Shown in pieces: positions 39,871 to 49,599 of a stretch of 64,000 nt of DNA; positions within the stretch are counted from its first letter, which is position 1; the number at the start of each line of letters is the position of its first letter. Under the pieces are notes generated by a model. The model was not told the origin of the DNA. It did no database searches and worked only from the letters and a program-made list of their open reading frames with translations. The stretch lies in contig NZ_CP090981.1 of the NCBI RefSeq assembly GCF_021513135.1, positions 620,001 to 684,000 of the forward strand, written 5' to 3'. Both the position numbers and the translations under genes were made by a program. The stretch comes from Vibrio sp. SS-MA-C1-2 (GTDB taxonomy: Bacteria; Pseudomonadota; Gammaproteobacteria; Enterobacterales; Vibrionaceae).

Positions 39871-40803
39871 TTATTCGTGTTCACTGTAGAGTTTTTCTAG
39901 GATCTCTTTGGCGCCATCAGCAAGTAGCTGTTTTGCTAATGTGACACCTAACTCTTCAGCATCTGCTTGTGCACCACGAATTTCACCGCGAACCATTTTG
40001 CTGCCATCGGGTTCACCGACGAGGGCGCGCAGCCAAATATCATCACCTTCTAATAGTGCATAGCTACCAATTGGAACTTGGCATCCACCTTCGAGTGTTA
40101 AGTTCATTGCTCGTTCAGCAAGAACACGGGTTGCTGTTTCTGTATCATTTAGCGGAGCTAATAGATCAATGATTCGCTGGTCATCTAGGCGGCATTCAAT
40201 ACCCACTGCGCCCTGACCAACGGCTGGAAGTGATACTTCTGGTGCTAGAGATGATTTGATGCGAGATTCAAACTCTAAACGTTTAAGTCCAGCGCAAGCC
40301 AAAATAATGGCATCGTATTGGCCTTCATCAAGCTTACGTAGACGAGTATTCACGTTGCCTCGAAGATCTTTGACAACTAAATCAGGGCGGAGTGCACGAA
40401 TCTGACACTGACGACGCAGGCTTGATGTCCCAACCACGGCTCCTTCTGGAAGCTGGTCAAGGCTGTCATAGTTATTTGAAACGAAGGCATCACGTGGATC
40501 TTCACGCTCACAAATGGTGACAAGTCCTAACCCTTCAGGGAAATCGACAGGAACGTCTTTCATTGAGTGAACCGCAATATCGGCACGATCTTCTAACATT
40601 GCCACTTCAAGCTCTTTAACAAACAGCCCTTTACCGCCCACTTTTGCTAGAGGCGTATCAAGAATAATATCGCCTTTAGTGACCATTGGAACGAGTTCTA
40701 CTGTGAGATCTGGATGAGCTTGTTCCAGTTTAGCTTTAACAAAATATGCTTGCCATAATGCCAATGGGCTTTTACGGGTTGCAATTCGAACTCGGTTTTC
40801 CAT
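39871..40803 (-). CDS. hemC: Porphobilinogen deaminase (hydroxymethylbilane synthase)
   Basis: A 310-residue enzyme joining four porphobilinogens. The cofactor-binding cysteine is Cys241 in [33 protein letters not shown] and [11 protein letters not shown] arginine motifs are intact. First gene of hemCDXY and divergent from cyaA, as in E. coli. The 343-base intergenic region between them holds a CRP site at 40925-40940. Confidence 0.95.
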   Translation of the reverse strand: MENRVRIATRKSPLALWQAYFVKAKLEQAHPDLTVELVPMVTKGDIILDTPLAKVGGKGLFVKELEVAMLEDRADIAVHSMKDVPVDFPEGLGLVTICEREDPRDAFVSNNYDSLDQLPEGAVVGTSSLRRQCQIRALRPDLVVKDLRGNVNTRLRKLDEGQYDAIILACAGLKRLEFESRIKSSLAPEVSLPAVGQGAVGIECRLDDQRIIDLLAPLNDTETATRVLAERAMNLTLEGGCQVPIGSYALLEGDDIWLRALVGEPDGSKMVRGEIRGAQADAEELGVTLAKQLLADGAKEILEKLYSEHE

Positions 40804-40924
40804 GATATCTACCTACAAACTAATCAATAATAGCTAATCCTACCACTGGTTAGAATCTGATGATAATGCAAATGGACAACTCAGCTATCTACATCATAAG
40901 ATAAATTTACCTTCTAAGTGATAA

Positions 40925-40940
40925 TGTGACGCAGATCACG
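40925..40940. promoter_or_regulatory. CRP-cAMP binding site
   Basis: TGTGA-CGCAGA-TCACG matches the CRP consensus TGTGA-N6-TCACA with one change. It lies 122 bases upstream of the hemC start and about 205 before cyaA, so CRP could control either; E. coli cyaA is repressed by CRP. Confidence 0.75.
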
Positions 40941-41013
40941 TATTTGTCTTAAGGTAAAAACTGTTGTTTTTGACTCAATAAAGATCCTTTTTTAATTTCA
41001 AAAGGAGAGCTTT

Positions 41014-41067
41014 ATGGCTAGAAACTTTACCTATAATCAGAGAAATGTTACATTGGTCACGTTTTAA
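41014..41067 (+). CDS. Possible 17-residue leader peptide upstream of cyaA
   Basis: ATG at 41014 is preceded by AAAGGAGAG (AGGAG ends 7 bases before), the strongest ribosome binding site in the area. It encodes MARNFTYNQRNVTLVTF and stops at 41065-41067, 79 bases before the likely TTG start of cyaA. No similarity to a known leader is recognised. It could be a regulatory upstream frame, a small protein or chance. Confidence 0.35.
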   Translation: MARNFTYNQRNVTLVTF

Positions 41068-41146
41068 AATCATAGATAAGATACCTCACCTCACATATTT
41101 ACGTTGTTGATGGTTATTGATTCTCGCTTTCTTCTGGATGAACATT

Positions 41147-43704
41147 TTGCATACACATATCAGGAAATTGATTAGTAAAGTTGATGCACTCAATAGCAAA
41201 CGGATTGCTCGAGCTGAATTAGCCATGCCTTCACAAGGGAAAGAGGTTTTTCGCCTTTTGCCTGCGCTATTCCATTTTAATCATCCTGAGCTCCCAGGTT
41301 ACATCTCTGAAACAACTCCCCATGGTATTGATCTGTTTGAAGCAACAGATGAGCAGAAACTATTTATTGATCGTCATTTACAGATTGAAAATAGCGTTGA
41401 AGGCCTGACGCCACCAGAAAATGAGATTATTGGCCTTTATGCAATGGGCAGTACCTCATCAATGGGGCAAACGTTGGGCAGTGATTTTGATATCTGGGTT
41501 TGTGTGAACACCTCAATGTCTAGTTTGTATCGCAAACAGTTAGAAGCTAAGTGTGAGCAAATCTCTCTTTGGGCAATGAACCAAGGAGTGGAAGCAAACT
41601 TTTTCATTGTCGATCCTAATCGGTTTAGAGAACAAACTTCTGACACTATGTCAGGTGAGAATTGCGGCTCTGCTCAACACTATCTATTACTTGATGAGTT
41701 TTATCGTTCTGTTGTGCAGTTAGCTGGACGTCGTATTTTATGGTTTATTGTTCCGCTTGAAAGTGAATTTAAATACGATATCTATTTAAAAGATATTAAG
41801 AAGAACTTTGCCTATGACCAAGATCGTTGGGTCGATTTTGGTGGATTACCACAAATCCCAGCTGAAGAGTATTTTGGTTCTAGCCTTTGGCAGCTTTATA
41901 AAAGTATTGATGCGCCTTATAAATCGGTATTAAAAGCCTTGTTATTAGAAGCTTACTCTTGGGAATACCCCAATACCGATCTGATCAGTATCGATATTAA
42001 ACGCCAAATCTATGCTGATTCACAAAGCCAGACTGAAACCTGTCTCGACTCTTACTTTTTGATGTTACATAAAGTCACTCATTATTTAGAAACGATTGAT
42101 GATCAACGTCGACTTGATCTGGTTCGTCGCTGCTTCTACTTTAAGACAGAAGAGCGTTTAACTCAGCAGCCTGGTAAAGGTTCGATGCCTTGGCGACGTG
42201 AAGTTTTACAAGAATTAGTTGATGAGTGGCAATGGTCGCAACAGACACTAGAAGAGCTTGATAATCGTGCTTATTGGAAGGTTGAACAGGTACGCGTTGC
42301 TCATAATGAGTTACTTGAAGCGTTAATGTTGAGTTATCGCAACTTGATTCGTTTTGCTCGCCGTAATGATATTACCTCTACCATTAGCCCTGAAGATATT
42401 AGTATATTAGCCCGTAAACTTTATGCTTCATTTGAAGTTCTGCCGGGTAAAGTGACCTTACTTAATCCTCAAATCTCTTTAGGTCTTCATGAGGATTCAT
42501 TAACCTTGATTCAAGTCGAAGAGAATCGAGGTAATACTGCTGGTTGGTACCTCTATAATTGTGGACTTTCTCCTTATGAATTGATTGGTCGAGCACCATT
42601 AGAGCATAATCGCTATGCCAGCAAGTTGGTCGCTTGGGCATTTTTTAATGGCTTATTGACCGAGTCAACTCAGCTTCATAATGTGGTTCGTCAAGCGGAT
42701 CTAGACATTGATAAGTTGTATCAATTTGTTGGCGATATTCGAAATACTTTTTCAATTAATCGCTCTCAACCGAGTTTGCAAGATTTAGCCAGTCCGTGTG
42801 AAATTCGTCAGCTCTCTCTATCGATTAATTTAGAGAATGACCCTACGACAGAGCTAAAGTCGCGTCATGCGGCGGCGGAATCGAATAAAATTGATGTGCT
42901 CTCATACGGTGAGCAGCAAAAGTCATTAATTGGCAGTATTGATCTCATTTACCGAAATTCGTGGAATGAAGTTCGTACTTTAAATTTTAGTGGTGAAAAT
43001 GCACTCCTAGATGCATTGAAAACAGTGTTAGGAAAAATGCACCAAGATGCGTTATCTCCTGAATCGATTGATGTGTTCTGTTATAGTAAAAATATGCGAG
43101 GTTTAATAAAAAACTACGTATATCAACTGTTAACGGAGTGCATTGAAATGCGATTGAAGCCAGTTGACCCAACTCATCGTCGTCGTTTTAAAGCGATAAA
43201 AATTGCTAATCAAACCTTTGGTCTCTTTTTTGAGCGTCGTGGTGTTTCGGTGCAGAAACTAGAAAATTCTGTCGATTTTTATCGTAGTATTTCCACCAAT
43301 AAGCTCAATGGTTCTACTCAAGTAAAAGCCAATGATAATGTTAGCTATCAATTGCCTGATGTCGTCGATAATTTTGCCAGTGAAGGGTTGATTCAATTCT
43401 TCTTTGATAATCGAGGTGACAACTTTAGTCTCTACATTTTGGATGAGACGAATACCTTAGAGACCTATCATCAATGTACCGGTGAGAAAGAGGAGATGGT
43501 ATCAGAAGTTAACCGTTTTTATACTGCTTCACAAGGGGGGATGATAATGCTAATTTCAACTTGCCTCAATTTTATGACATCTTTTATGACGATGAAAAAA
43601 ATCCAAGCATTATTCCTTATCGTACCGGTAATGGTCGACCATCAGAGTGTCGAAATAAAGAAGAGAATCGTGTGGACGCTAGTTTAAAACTTCAAGCTGA
43701 TTAG
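41147..43704 (+). CDS. cyaA: Class I adenylate cyclase, frame interrupted near the 3' end
   Basis: CyaA makes cAMP for CRP. The N-terminal catalytic domain has MGSTSSMGQTLGSDFDIWVC near residue 105 and LLLDEFYRS, and the C-terminal regulatory domain includes EVRTLNFSGENALLDALKTVLGKMHQDA. TTG 41147 is used because it gives the same 16-residue lead to VDALN as the TTG-started E. coli protein; ATG 41138 is an alternative. After RFYTASQ the frame meets G6 (43535-43540) and continues with unrelated sequence to a stop at 43687. The -1 frame instead gives DDNANFNLPQFYDIFYDDE and ends at 43702-43704, matching the normal CyaA tail. The read therefore lacks one G or holds two extra. Confidence 0.88.
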
Positions 43705-43751
43705 TTTTTCTGAATTCTTTTTCAAGGTATCTTTTTTAAAGATAAGAGTTT

Positions 43752-43802
43752 AAAGAGCCCTCATAATGATTGATAAAGCAGTCATCATGAGGGCTCTTTT
43801 TA
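43752..43802. terminator. Bidirectional terminator between cyaA and cyaY
   Basis: Thirteen-base arms AAAGAGCCCTCAT and ATGAGGGCTCTTT with flanking T and A runs. Confidence 0.85.
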
Positions 43803-43843
43803 TTGTATCTGGCTCTATTTTTATACCAACCTGTAGGTGAGGG

Positions 43844-44161
43844 TTACTCTTCCCACTCAATCTCTTCGTCGGAATGTACATCACACGCTTTTTTTACTGC
43901 GTTGACAAATTCTAATCCAGAGCGTGTACATAACCATTGATCATTAGAAAGTTGAAAGTGGTATCCGCCTTCTTTACTTGCTAGCCAAATCTCATGCAGT
44001 GGTTCTTGACGGTTAATAATTACTTGGCTGCGATTTTCAAACTCTAGGGTCATCACATTCCCTGTGGTTTCATAATCGATGTCAGCACCTGAATTATCAA
44101 TCATCTCTTCAATGGCCATCAACTGTTTATCGACAACTTGGTGAAACTCAGTATCATTCAT
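43844..44161 (-). CDS. cyaY: CyaY, bacterial frataxin
   Basis: A 105-residue frataxin that binds iron and tunes Fe-S cluster assembly by IscS. The acidic first helix (MNDTEFHQVVDKQLMAIEEMIDNSGADIDYE) and the beta strands with VIINRQEPLHEIWLAS and YHFQ are characteristic. It is a single cistron between cyaA and lptM, the conserved location. Confidence 0.93.
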   Translation of the reverse strand: MNDTEFHQVVDKQLMAIEEMIDNSGADIDYETTGNVMTLEFENRSQVIINRQEPLHEIWLASKEGGYHFQLSNDQWLCTRSGLEFVNAVKKACDVHSDEEIEWEE

Positions 44162-44240
44162 CTTACAAAGTCCTATTGCTTTTCATTTTGTTAATGCGAT
44201 TATAGTAGTCATTAACTTTATAATCACTAGTGGTAAGAGA

Positions 44241-44348
44241 ATGAATAAAATTATTTTAGCAATATTAGTGACATTTACCCTCTCATTAGCGGGTTGTGGG
44301 CAATCTGGGCCATTATATATGCCAGATAAAGGCGAACAGCAGAAATAA
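44241..44348 (+). CDS. lptM: LptM (YifL), small outer-membrane lipoprotein
   Basis: A 35-residue lipoprotein with a lipobox L-A-G-C19 after a short signal sequence, then GQSGPLYMPD, the conserved start of mature LptM (CGxxGPLYxP). LptM helps the LPS translocon LptD/E mature. It lies between cyaY and lysA, exactly as yifL does in E. coli. AAGAGA just upstream is a fair ribosome binding site. It is short even for this family, as the C-terminal tail is reduced to a few residues. Confidence 0.88.
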   Translation: MNKIILAILVTFTLSLAGCGQSGPLYMPDKGEQQK

Positions 44349-44424
44349 TATTGAATAAGTAATGAAAACAGGCAACACTGAAATTAGGAAAGTTGTCTTT
44401 TAATATCAAGAACAGGGAAGAAAC

Positions 44425-45678
44425 GTGGATTATTTTAATTATAAGGATGATGGTCAGCTGTGGGCTGAAGATATCTCAATACCTCAATTAGCTTCACAAT
44501 ATGGCACACCCCTCTATATTTATTCTAGAGCGACATTAGAACGTCATTGGAAGGCATTTGATCAGGCTGTCGCTGAACATCCACATCTTATTTGTTATGC
44601 CGTTAAGGCAAATTCAAACCTTGCGGTATTGAATGTATTGGCTCGTTTAGGCTCTGGCTTTGATATTGTCTCTATGGGTGAGTTAGAGCGTGTGTTAGCG
44701 GCGGGAGGGCGTGCGGATCGCGTGGTATTTTCTGGCGTTGGTAAAACCGTTGAAGAGATGCAACGTGCATTAACCGTCGGGATTAAGTGTTTTAATGTTG
44801 AGTCTGAACCCGAGCTCGAACGCTTAAATCAGGTGGCTGGAGAAATGGGCATTAAAGCGCCGACGTCTATCCGTATTAATCCTGATGTTGATGCTAAGAC
44901 TCACCCTTATATCTCTACTGGATTGAAAGAGAATAAATTTGGTATCTCATTTGAACGCGCGCCTGATATTTATCGTCATGCTGCAACATTAGAGAACCTT
45001 AATGTTGTCGGTATTGATTGTCATATTGGTTCTCAATTGACTGATATCGAACCATTTATTGATGCAACAGACAGACTTCTGACATTAATCGAGATACTAT
45101 CTGAAGCTGGGATTTCAATTAAACATTTAGATGTGGGTGGGGGTTTAGGGGTACGCTATTCTGATGAAGTCGCTCCAACTCCTTCTGAGTATGCTTCTGC
45201 ATTAATGTCTCGTTTGAGTGATTACCCTGAACTAGAACTCATTTTTGAACCGGGACGCGCAATTGCGGCTAATGCCGGGATTTTGGTGACCAAGGTTGAG
45301 TATCTGAAACCAACAGAAGATAAAAACTTTGCAATTGTTGATGCTGCAATGAATGACTTAATGCGTCCGGCTCTTTATCAAGCGTGGCAAGAGATTATTC
45401 CTGTCGTACCAAGAGAAGAATCCACGAAAAGCTATGATATTGTTGGTCCAATTTGTGAAACAGGGGACTTCTTAGGAAAAGATCGCGATTTAGCGATTCA
45501 ACCTGATGATCTATTAGCGATTCGCTCTTCTGGTGCGTATGGATTTACTATGGCCTCTAACTATAACTCCCGCTGTCGTCCAGCTGAAATTATGGTTGAT
45601 GGTGCTGAGAGTCATGTTGTTCGACAGCGTGAAGAATTACAACAATTATGGCAGCTAGAACAGTTGTTGCCAGAGTAG
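44425..45678 (+). CDS. lysA: Diaminopimelate decarboxylase
   Basis: A 417-residue PLP enzyme that makes lysine from meso-diaminopimelate. The PLP lysine is Lys61 in [25 protein letters not shown] and [11 protein letters not shown] phosphate and substrate motifs follow, with [14 protein letters not shown] (catalytic Cys) and [14 protein letters not shown] near the end. Start is GTG 44425, with AGGGA about 8 bases upstream. It is first of a lysA-dapF-DUF484-xerC-yigB run. Confidence 0.94.
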   Translation: MDYFNYKDDGQLWAEDISIPQLASQYGTPLYIYSRATLERHWKAFDQAVAEHPHLICYAVKANSNLAVLNVLARLGSGFDIVSMGELERVLAAGGRADRVVFSGVGKTVEEMQRALTVGIKCFNVESEPELERLNQVAGEMGIKAPTSIRINPDVDAKTHPYISTGLKENKFGISFERAPDIYRHAATLENLNVVGIDCHIGSQLTDIEPFIDATDRLLTLIEILSEAGISIKHLDVGGGLGVRYSDEVAPTPSEYASALMSRLSDYPELELIFEPGRAIAANAGILVTKVEYLKPTEDKNFAIVDAAMNDLMRPALYQAWQEIIPVVPREESTKSYDIVGPICETGDFLGKDRDLAIQPDDLLAIRSSGAYGFTMASNYNSRCRPAEIMVDGAESHVVRQREELQQLWQLEQLLPE

Positions 45679-45694
45679 AGAGAGTATAAACAGC

Positions 45695-46525
45695 ATGCAA
45701 ATCCATTTTTCTAAAATGCATGGCTTGGGTAATGATTTTATGGTGGTGGATAGCGTGACACAAAGCGCTTTCTTCTCACCGGATTGTATCCGTCGGTTAG
45801 CAGATCGTCATACTGGAATTGGTTTTGATCAGTTATTGATTGTTGAACCGCCTTACGATCCAGAAAGTGATTTTCACTATCGAATCTTTAATGCGGATGG
45901 TAGTGAAGTGGAGCAATGTGGTAATGGTGCTCGCTGTTTTGCTCGCTTTGTACGTATGAAAGGGTTGATTAATAAGAATGAGATCTTTGTGAGCACTAAA
46001 GCCGGAAAGATCACTTTGAAGATTGAAGATGATGGTCAAGTCACCGTTAATATGGGGGTGCCTGTCTTTGATCCAAGTAAAGTTCCTTTTAAAGCGAAAC
46101 AGAAAGAGAAAACCTATCTATTAAGAGTCAATCAATCAACGCTATTTAGTGGTGTGGTCAGTATGGGGAATCCACATTGTGTTATTACTGTTGATGATAT
46201 AAATACAGCTGATGTGAAGCGACTTGGACCTCAAATTGAATCTCACGAGCGTTTTCCACAACGCGTTAATGCTGGCTTTATGCAGGTTATTAATAAGAAT
46301 GAGATCAAGTTGCGCGTTTATGAACGTGGAGCTGGAGAGACTCAAGCTTGTGGAACGGGAGCGTGTGCTGCGGTTGCCGTTGGACAATATCAAGGGTTCT
46401 TAGGCAAAGATGTAAAAGTGACGCTTCCTGGTGGAGAGTTACGAATCCGTTGGCAAGGTGAGGGTGAACCGCTTTATATGACAGGGCCGACAGCGCATAT
46501 TTATGATGGACAAATTGTATTATGA
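45695..46525 (+). CDS. dapF: Diaminopimelate epimerase
   Basis: A 276-residue epimerase interconverting LL- and meso-diaminopimelate, the step before LysA. The catalytic cysteines lie in [15 protein letters not shown] (near residue 74) and [15 protein letters not shown] (near 219). [12 protein letters not shown] marks the N-terminus. The stop overlaps the next gene by four bases (ATGA). Confidence 0.95.
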   Translation: MQIHFSKMHGLGNDFMVVDSVTQSAFFSPDCIRRLADRHTGIGFDQLLIVEPPYDPESDFHYRIFNADGSEVEQCGNGARCFARFVRMKGLINKNEIFVSTKAGKITLKIEDDGQVTVNMGVPVFDPSKVPFKAKQKEKTYLLRVNQSTLFSGVVSMGNPHCVITVDDINTADVKRLGPQIESHERFPQRVNAGFMQVINKNEIKLRVYERGAGETQACGTGACAAVAVGQYQGFLGKDVKVTLPGGELRIRWQGEGEPLYMTGPTAHIYDGQIVL

Positions 46526-47199
46526 GTAACGTCGAGTCACTGTTAGAACCACATCAATTGGCTCAGCTTAATGAAGAGATGATTGTTGAATACTTGATGA
46601 ATCATCCTGATTTTTTTGCCCGTTATCCTGATGTCGTTGCTTCGTTACAGATTTCCCATCAGCAACGAGGTGCAATCTCTTTAGTTGAACTGCAACAAGA
46701 GAGATTACGAATCAGAATTAGTGAGTTAGAAGAGGAGGTGACGCAGTTTATGTCGATCGCCTCTACCAATGATCGTCTATTCGCTCTGCTAGCTGAAACG
46801 CAACAACAACTTTTTACTACCACTAATCTTCATGAGATTGATAAAGTTTTAACTCAGTTAGCGGATAAGCTTAATTTGACCGCGGCAATTGTTCTCTTTG
46901 ATGCCCCTGTTGCGGAGTATCGCTTAGACCGAAATGAGTATCAGACATTAAAAGCTACTCGCTTTCCACAAAATGCACTGTACCTTGGACGCTTACGTCA
47001 GCGAGAAGCTTCTCTGTTTTTTGATGACAGTGTTGAATTTGGTTCTGCTGCCCTGCTTCCTCTTGGACATAAACAAGAGTTGGGCATTATGGCTTTTTAC
47101 AGTCCTGACGGGGCACATTTTCAACCCAATATGGATACGTTATTTTTGGCTCAACTTGCTTCAGTCGTTAGTTATCTTATTTCATCTTGGAGTCGTTAA
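46522..47199 (+). CDS. DUF484 (YigA) family protein
   Basis: A 225-residue protein: short N-terminal helix region with [23 protein letters not shown], a coiled-coil near residues 50-78 ([20 protein letters not shown]), then a GAF-like domain. It lies between dapF and xerC, the position of E. coli yigA. Function unknown; it is translationally coupled to dapF and ends 6 bases before xerC, suggesting a cotranscribed role. Confidence 0.88.
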   Translation: MSNVESLLEPHQLAQLNEEMIVEYLMNHPDFFARYPDVVASLQISHQQRGAISLVELQQERLRIRISELEEEVTQFMSIASTNDRLFALLAETQQQLFTTTNLHEIDKVLTQLADKLNLTAAIVLFDAPVAEYRLDRNEYQTLKATRFPQNALYLGRLRQREASLFFDDSVEFGSAALLPLGHKQELGIMAFYSPDGAHFQPNMDTLFLAQLASVVSYLISSWSR

Positions 47200-47205
47200 A
47201 CGATT

Positions 47206-48120
47206 ATGTCGACTATTGCCTCAAGCCTAGAGAAGCCCTTACTTAAGTTTTATACTTATCTTCATGCCGAGCGAGGATTAAGTCTCCATACCCAACGAAA
47301 TTATCAACGCCAGTTAACGGCTATCGCTGAATTTTTAACAACATCTGAACTCTCTTTATGGCAACAAGTTGATGCGGCATGGGTACGACAAATTGCCAGT
47401 AAAGGAATGAGGGAAGGATTAAAGGCCAGCAGTATTGCGATGCGTCTTTCTGCATTACGAAGCTTTTTTGATTTTTTAATCAGAGAAGGTGTATTGAGTG
47501 CAAATCCAGCTAAAGGGGTTTCAGCACCAAGACAAGAGCGTCGTTTGCCAAAAAATTTAGATGTTGATGAGATTGGTCAATTACTCGACGTGACCGAAGA
47601 TAATCCATTAGCGATTCGTGATCGTGCAATGATGGAGGTGATGTATGGCGCGGGTTTACGTCTTTCTGAGCTAGTCGGCTTAAATATCAAAGACATTAAC
47701 TTCAGAGCGGGTGAATTGATTGTCACCGGTAAAGGGGATAAACAGCGATTAGTTCCATTTTCTGGTGAAGCAAAAGAGTGGCTCAATCGTTGGTTAAAGG
47801 TGCGAGGTGAACTTGCCGATAGCGGTGAAGTCGCACTTTTTGTTTCTAAGTTGGGTTCGCGGATCTCTAATCGTAATGTTCAAAAAAGAATGGCGGAATG
47901 GGGGCAGAAGCAAGATGTCTCTAGTCATATCAATCCTCATAAATTGCGTCACTCTTTTGCGACTCATATGTTGGAGTCGAGTGGTGATCTGCGTGCCGTT
48001 CAAGAGTTATTAGGGCATGCTAACTTATCAACAACTCAGATCTATACTCATTTAGATTTTCAACATCTCGCTGATGTTTACGATAAAGCTCACCCACGAG
48101 CAAAACGTAACAAGTCTTAA
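47206..48120 (+). CDS. xerC: Tyrosine recombinase XerC
   Basis: A 304-residue recombinase that acts with XerD at dif to resolve chromosome dimers. An N-terminal SAM-like core-binding domain ([23 protein letters not shown]) is followed by catalytic residues in order: Arg in [12 protein letters not shown], the [10 protein letters not shown] box, [15 protein letters not shown] with the nucleophilic Tyr. The location after dapF-yigA matches E. coli, so this is the housekeeping recombinase and not an integron or phage integrase. Confidence 0.94.
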   Translation: MSTIASSLEKPLLKFYTYLHAERGLSLHTQRNYQRQLTAIAEFLTTSELSLWQQVDAAWVRQIASKGMREGLKASSIAMRLSALRSFFDFLIREGVLSANPAKGVSAPRQERRLPKNLDVDEIGQLLDVTEDNPLAIRDRAMMEVMYGAGLRLSELVGLNIKDINFRAGELIVTGKGDKQRLVPFSGEAKEWLNRWLKVRGELADSGEVALFVSKLGSRISNRNVQKRMAEWGQKQDVSSHINPHKLRHSFATHMLESSGDLRAVQELLGHANLSTTQIYTHLDFQHLADVYDKAHPRAKRNKS

Positions 48121-48141
48121 ATTTTATTGGAGCTAAATCTT

Positions 48142-48873
48142 ATGCATCTTTATCGACCACTGAATACCATTCGCGCTATGACGTTTGATCTTGATGATAC
48201 TCTTTATGACAATGGGCCAGTCATCACCCGCGCTGTAAAGAACATGTGGGACAATTTAGCTCAATTACATCCGATTAGCCAACAGCTTTCTCATGAACAG
48301 TGGATGATGATTAAAGATGAGTTAGGGGAAAAGTATCCGATGTTACGTCATGATGTGACAGCTTGGCGACAGCAGTTTCTCTATCTTGGCTTGATTCAGA
48401 GTGGTTATCTTCCTCATCAAGCAGAAACAGCGACTCAAGAACTGATGACTCGCTTTATGGATGATCGCTGCCGGATTGATATGCCAGATGAGACTCACTA
48501 TGTACTGGGGGAGCTCGCAAAGAAAATTCCATTGGTGGCGATAACCAACGGTAATGTCGACTTTAAACGGATTGGATTGGCGGATTATTTTCAGTTTGCT
48601 TTAATGGCGGGTGTAGATGGTATATCGAAGCCGGCCCCTGATCTTTATAACAGAGCCTCAGAGCTGTTAAATATTAAGCCTAATGAGATCCTGCATATTG
48701 GTGATCATCTAAAAACCGATGTCGCAGGTTCAATTCAAGCGGGTTATCAAGGGTGTTGGTTTAACGATCAGCAGCGTGATGTAAGAAAAGATAAACATGC
48801 CTCTTTGTTGCCCCACTTAGAAATTAGTTCTTTGACGTCGCTATTAGATCTGGTTTATCCCCCTCATACTTGA
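48142..48873 (+). CDS. yigB: YigB, HAD-family phosphatase
   Basis: A 243-residue HAD phosphatase; E. coli YigB dephosphorylates a riboflavin precursor. Motif I is MTFDLDDTLYDN near residue 13, motif II is VAITNGN, and motifs III/IV are KPAPDLY and HIGDHLKTDVAGSIQAG. ATG 48142 has GGAG 9 bases upstream and is preferred to the earlier TTG. The last codons, giving YPPHT and stop, fall inside an ERIC-like repeat that begins at about 48855, whereas the family normally ends with a leucine/isoleucine-rich helix just before that point. Confidence 0.9.
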   Translation: MHLYRPLNTIRAMTFDLDDTLYDNGPVITRAVKNMWDNLAQLHPISQQLSHEQWMMIKDELGEKYPMLRHDVTAWRQQFLYLGLIQSGYLPHQAETATQELMTRFMDDRCRIDMPDETHYVLGELAKKIPLVAITNGNVDFKRIGLADYFQFALMAGVDGISKPAPDLYNRASELLNIKPNEILHIGDHLKTDVAGSIQAGYQGCWFNDQQRDVRKDKHASLLPHLEISSLTSLLDLVYPPHT

Positions 48874-48984
48874 AGTCGCTAGGTTGTTGGCTGCACTCGT
48901 TCGCCCCAATCATAGAGTACACCTATACTCATGGGGCCTCACTCATTGGCCGCCGACTAGCAACGCCAATTATTTTAGGTATCA
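48855..48984. repeat. ERIC-like intergenic repeat, copy 3
   Basis: Begins TTATCCCCCTCATACTTGAA and ends CGCCAATTATTTTAGGTAT, with the central CTCATGGGGCCTCACTCATT core. Overlaps the 3' end of yigB and supplies its stop codon. Confidence 0.85.
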
Positions 48985-49008
48985 GTCAGTAGATTAATAG
49001 AAAAAAGA

Positions 49009-49047
49009 AACAGCCCAGATAAATGATTTATCTGGGCTGTTTTTTAT
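49009..49047. terminator. Bidirectional terminator between yigB and trmL
   Basis: Arms AACAGCCCAGATAAA and TTTATCTGGGCTGTT with a T run; convergent genes. Confidence 0.85.
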
Positions 49048-49066
49048 TCATTTGTTATGGAGTGAT

Positions 49067-49531
49067 TTAAACTGCGTGATTAAAGCCGAGTTGACGCCAC
49101 GCTTCATAAGCAATAACGGCTACGGAGTTTGACAAGTTTAAACTCCGGCTACTTGGGATCATTGGGATACGAACACGCTGTTCCATTGGTAGGCTTTCGA
49201 TAACATCAGCAGGAAGCCCTCGAGTTTCAGGACCAAAAAGTAAAACGGCATCTTGGTCAAATTTTGCATCAGTATGGAAGCCCGTAGTCTTGGTCGTACA
49301 AGCAAACAATTTTTTTCCTTTCGTTGCTGCTAGAAAAGCTGCAAAATCAGGATGACGAACCACATTATCGAGATCACGATAATCTAAACCTGCACGGCGT
49401 AATTTCTTCTCTTCTAAATCAAAACCTAAAGGCTCGATTAAATGCAGTTTTGCTCCCATGTTGGCGCAAAGACGCATGATGTTTCCAGTGTTTGGGGCTA
49501 TCTCTGGTTCATAAAGGGCGATCTCAATCAT
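49067..49531 (-). CDS. trmL: tRNA (cytidine/uridine-34-2'-O)-methyltransferase
   Basis: A 154-residue SPOUT methyltransferase that 2'-O-methylates the wobble base of two tRNA-Leu species. The trefoil-knot motifs are [17 protein letters not shown] (residues 7-23), [11 protein letters not shown] and [19 protein letters not shown]. The frame opens six codons earlier, but ATG at 49529-49531 gives the family start [11 protein letters not shown]. Confidence 0.93.
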   Translation of the reverse strand: MIEIALYEPEIAPNTGNIMRLCANMGAKLHLIEPLGFDLEEKKLRRAGLDYRDLDNVVRHPDFAAFLAATKGKKLFACTTKTTGFHTDAKFDQDAVLLFGPETRGLPADVIESLPMEQRVRIPMIPSSRSLNLSNSVAVIAYEAWRQLGFNHAV

Positions 49532-49599
49532 GGTTATATCAACTTGCAAGTAATGGATAGATAGCCACTATTTTATTGACAGTGGCGTGGTGTGGCAAC

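Larger units (their letters stand above)
40804..41146. other. Divergent hemC / cyaA control region
   Basis: Holds a CRP site (40925-40940), a TTGACT hexamer at 40970-40975 and an 18-codon open frame with a strong ribosome binding site (41014-41067). No other repeat or RNA gene is recognised. Confidence 0.5.

Noticed and set aside
43535-43540. Programmed frameshift in cyaA equivalent to that proposed for plsB
   Set aside because: The G run does not form an X-XXY-YYZ heptamer in the zero frame, so a canonical tandem slip is not possible; an indel is more likely.
47206-48120. XerC as a mobile-element integrase
   Set aside because: It lies in the conserved dapF-yigA-xerC-yigB context of the housekeeping recombinase.
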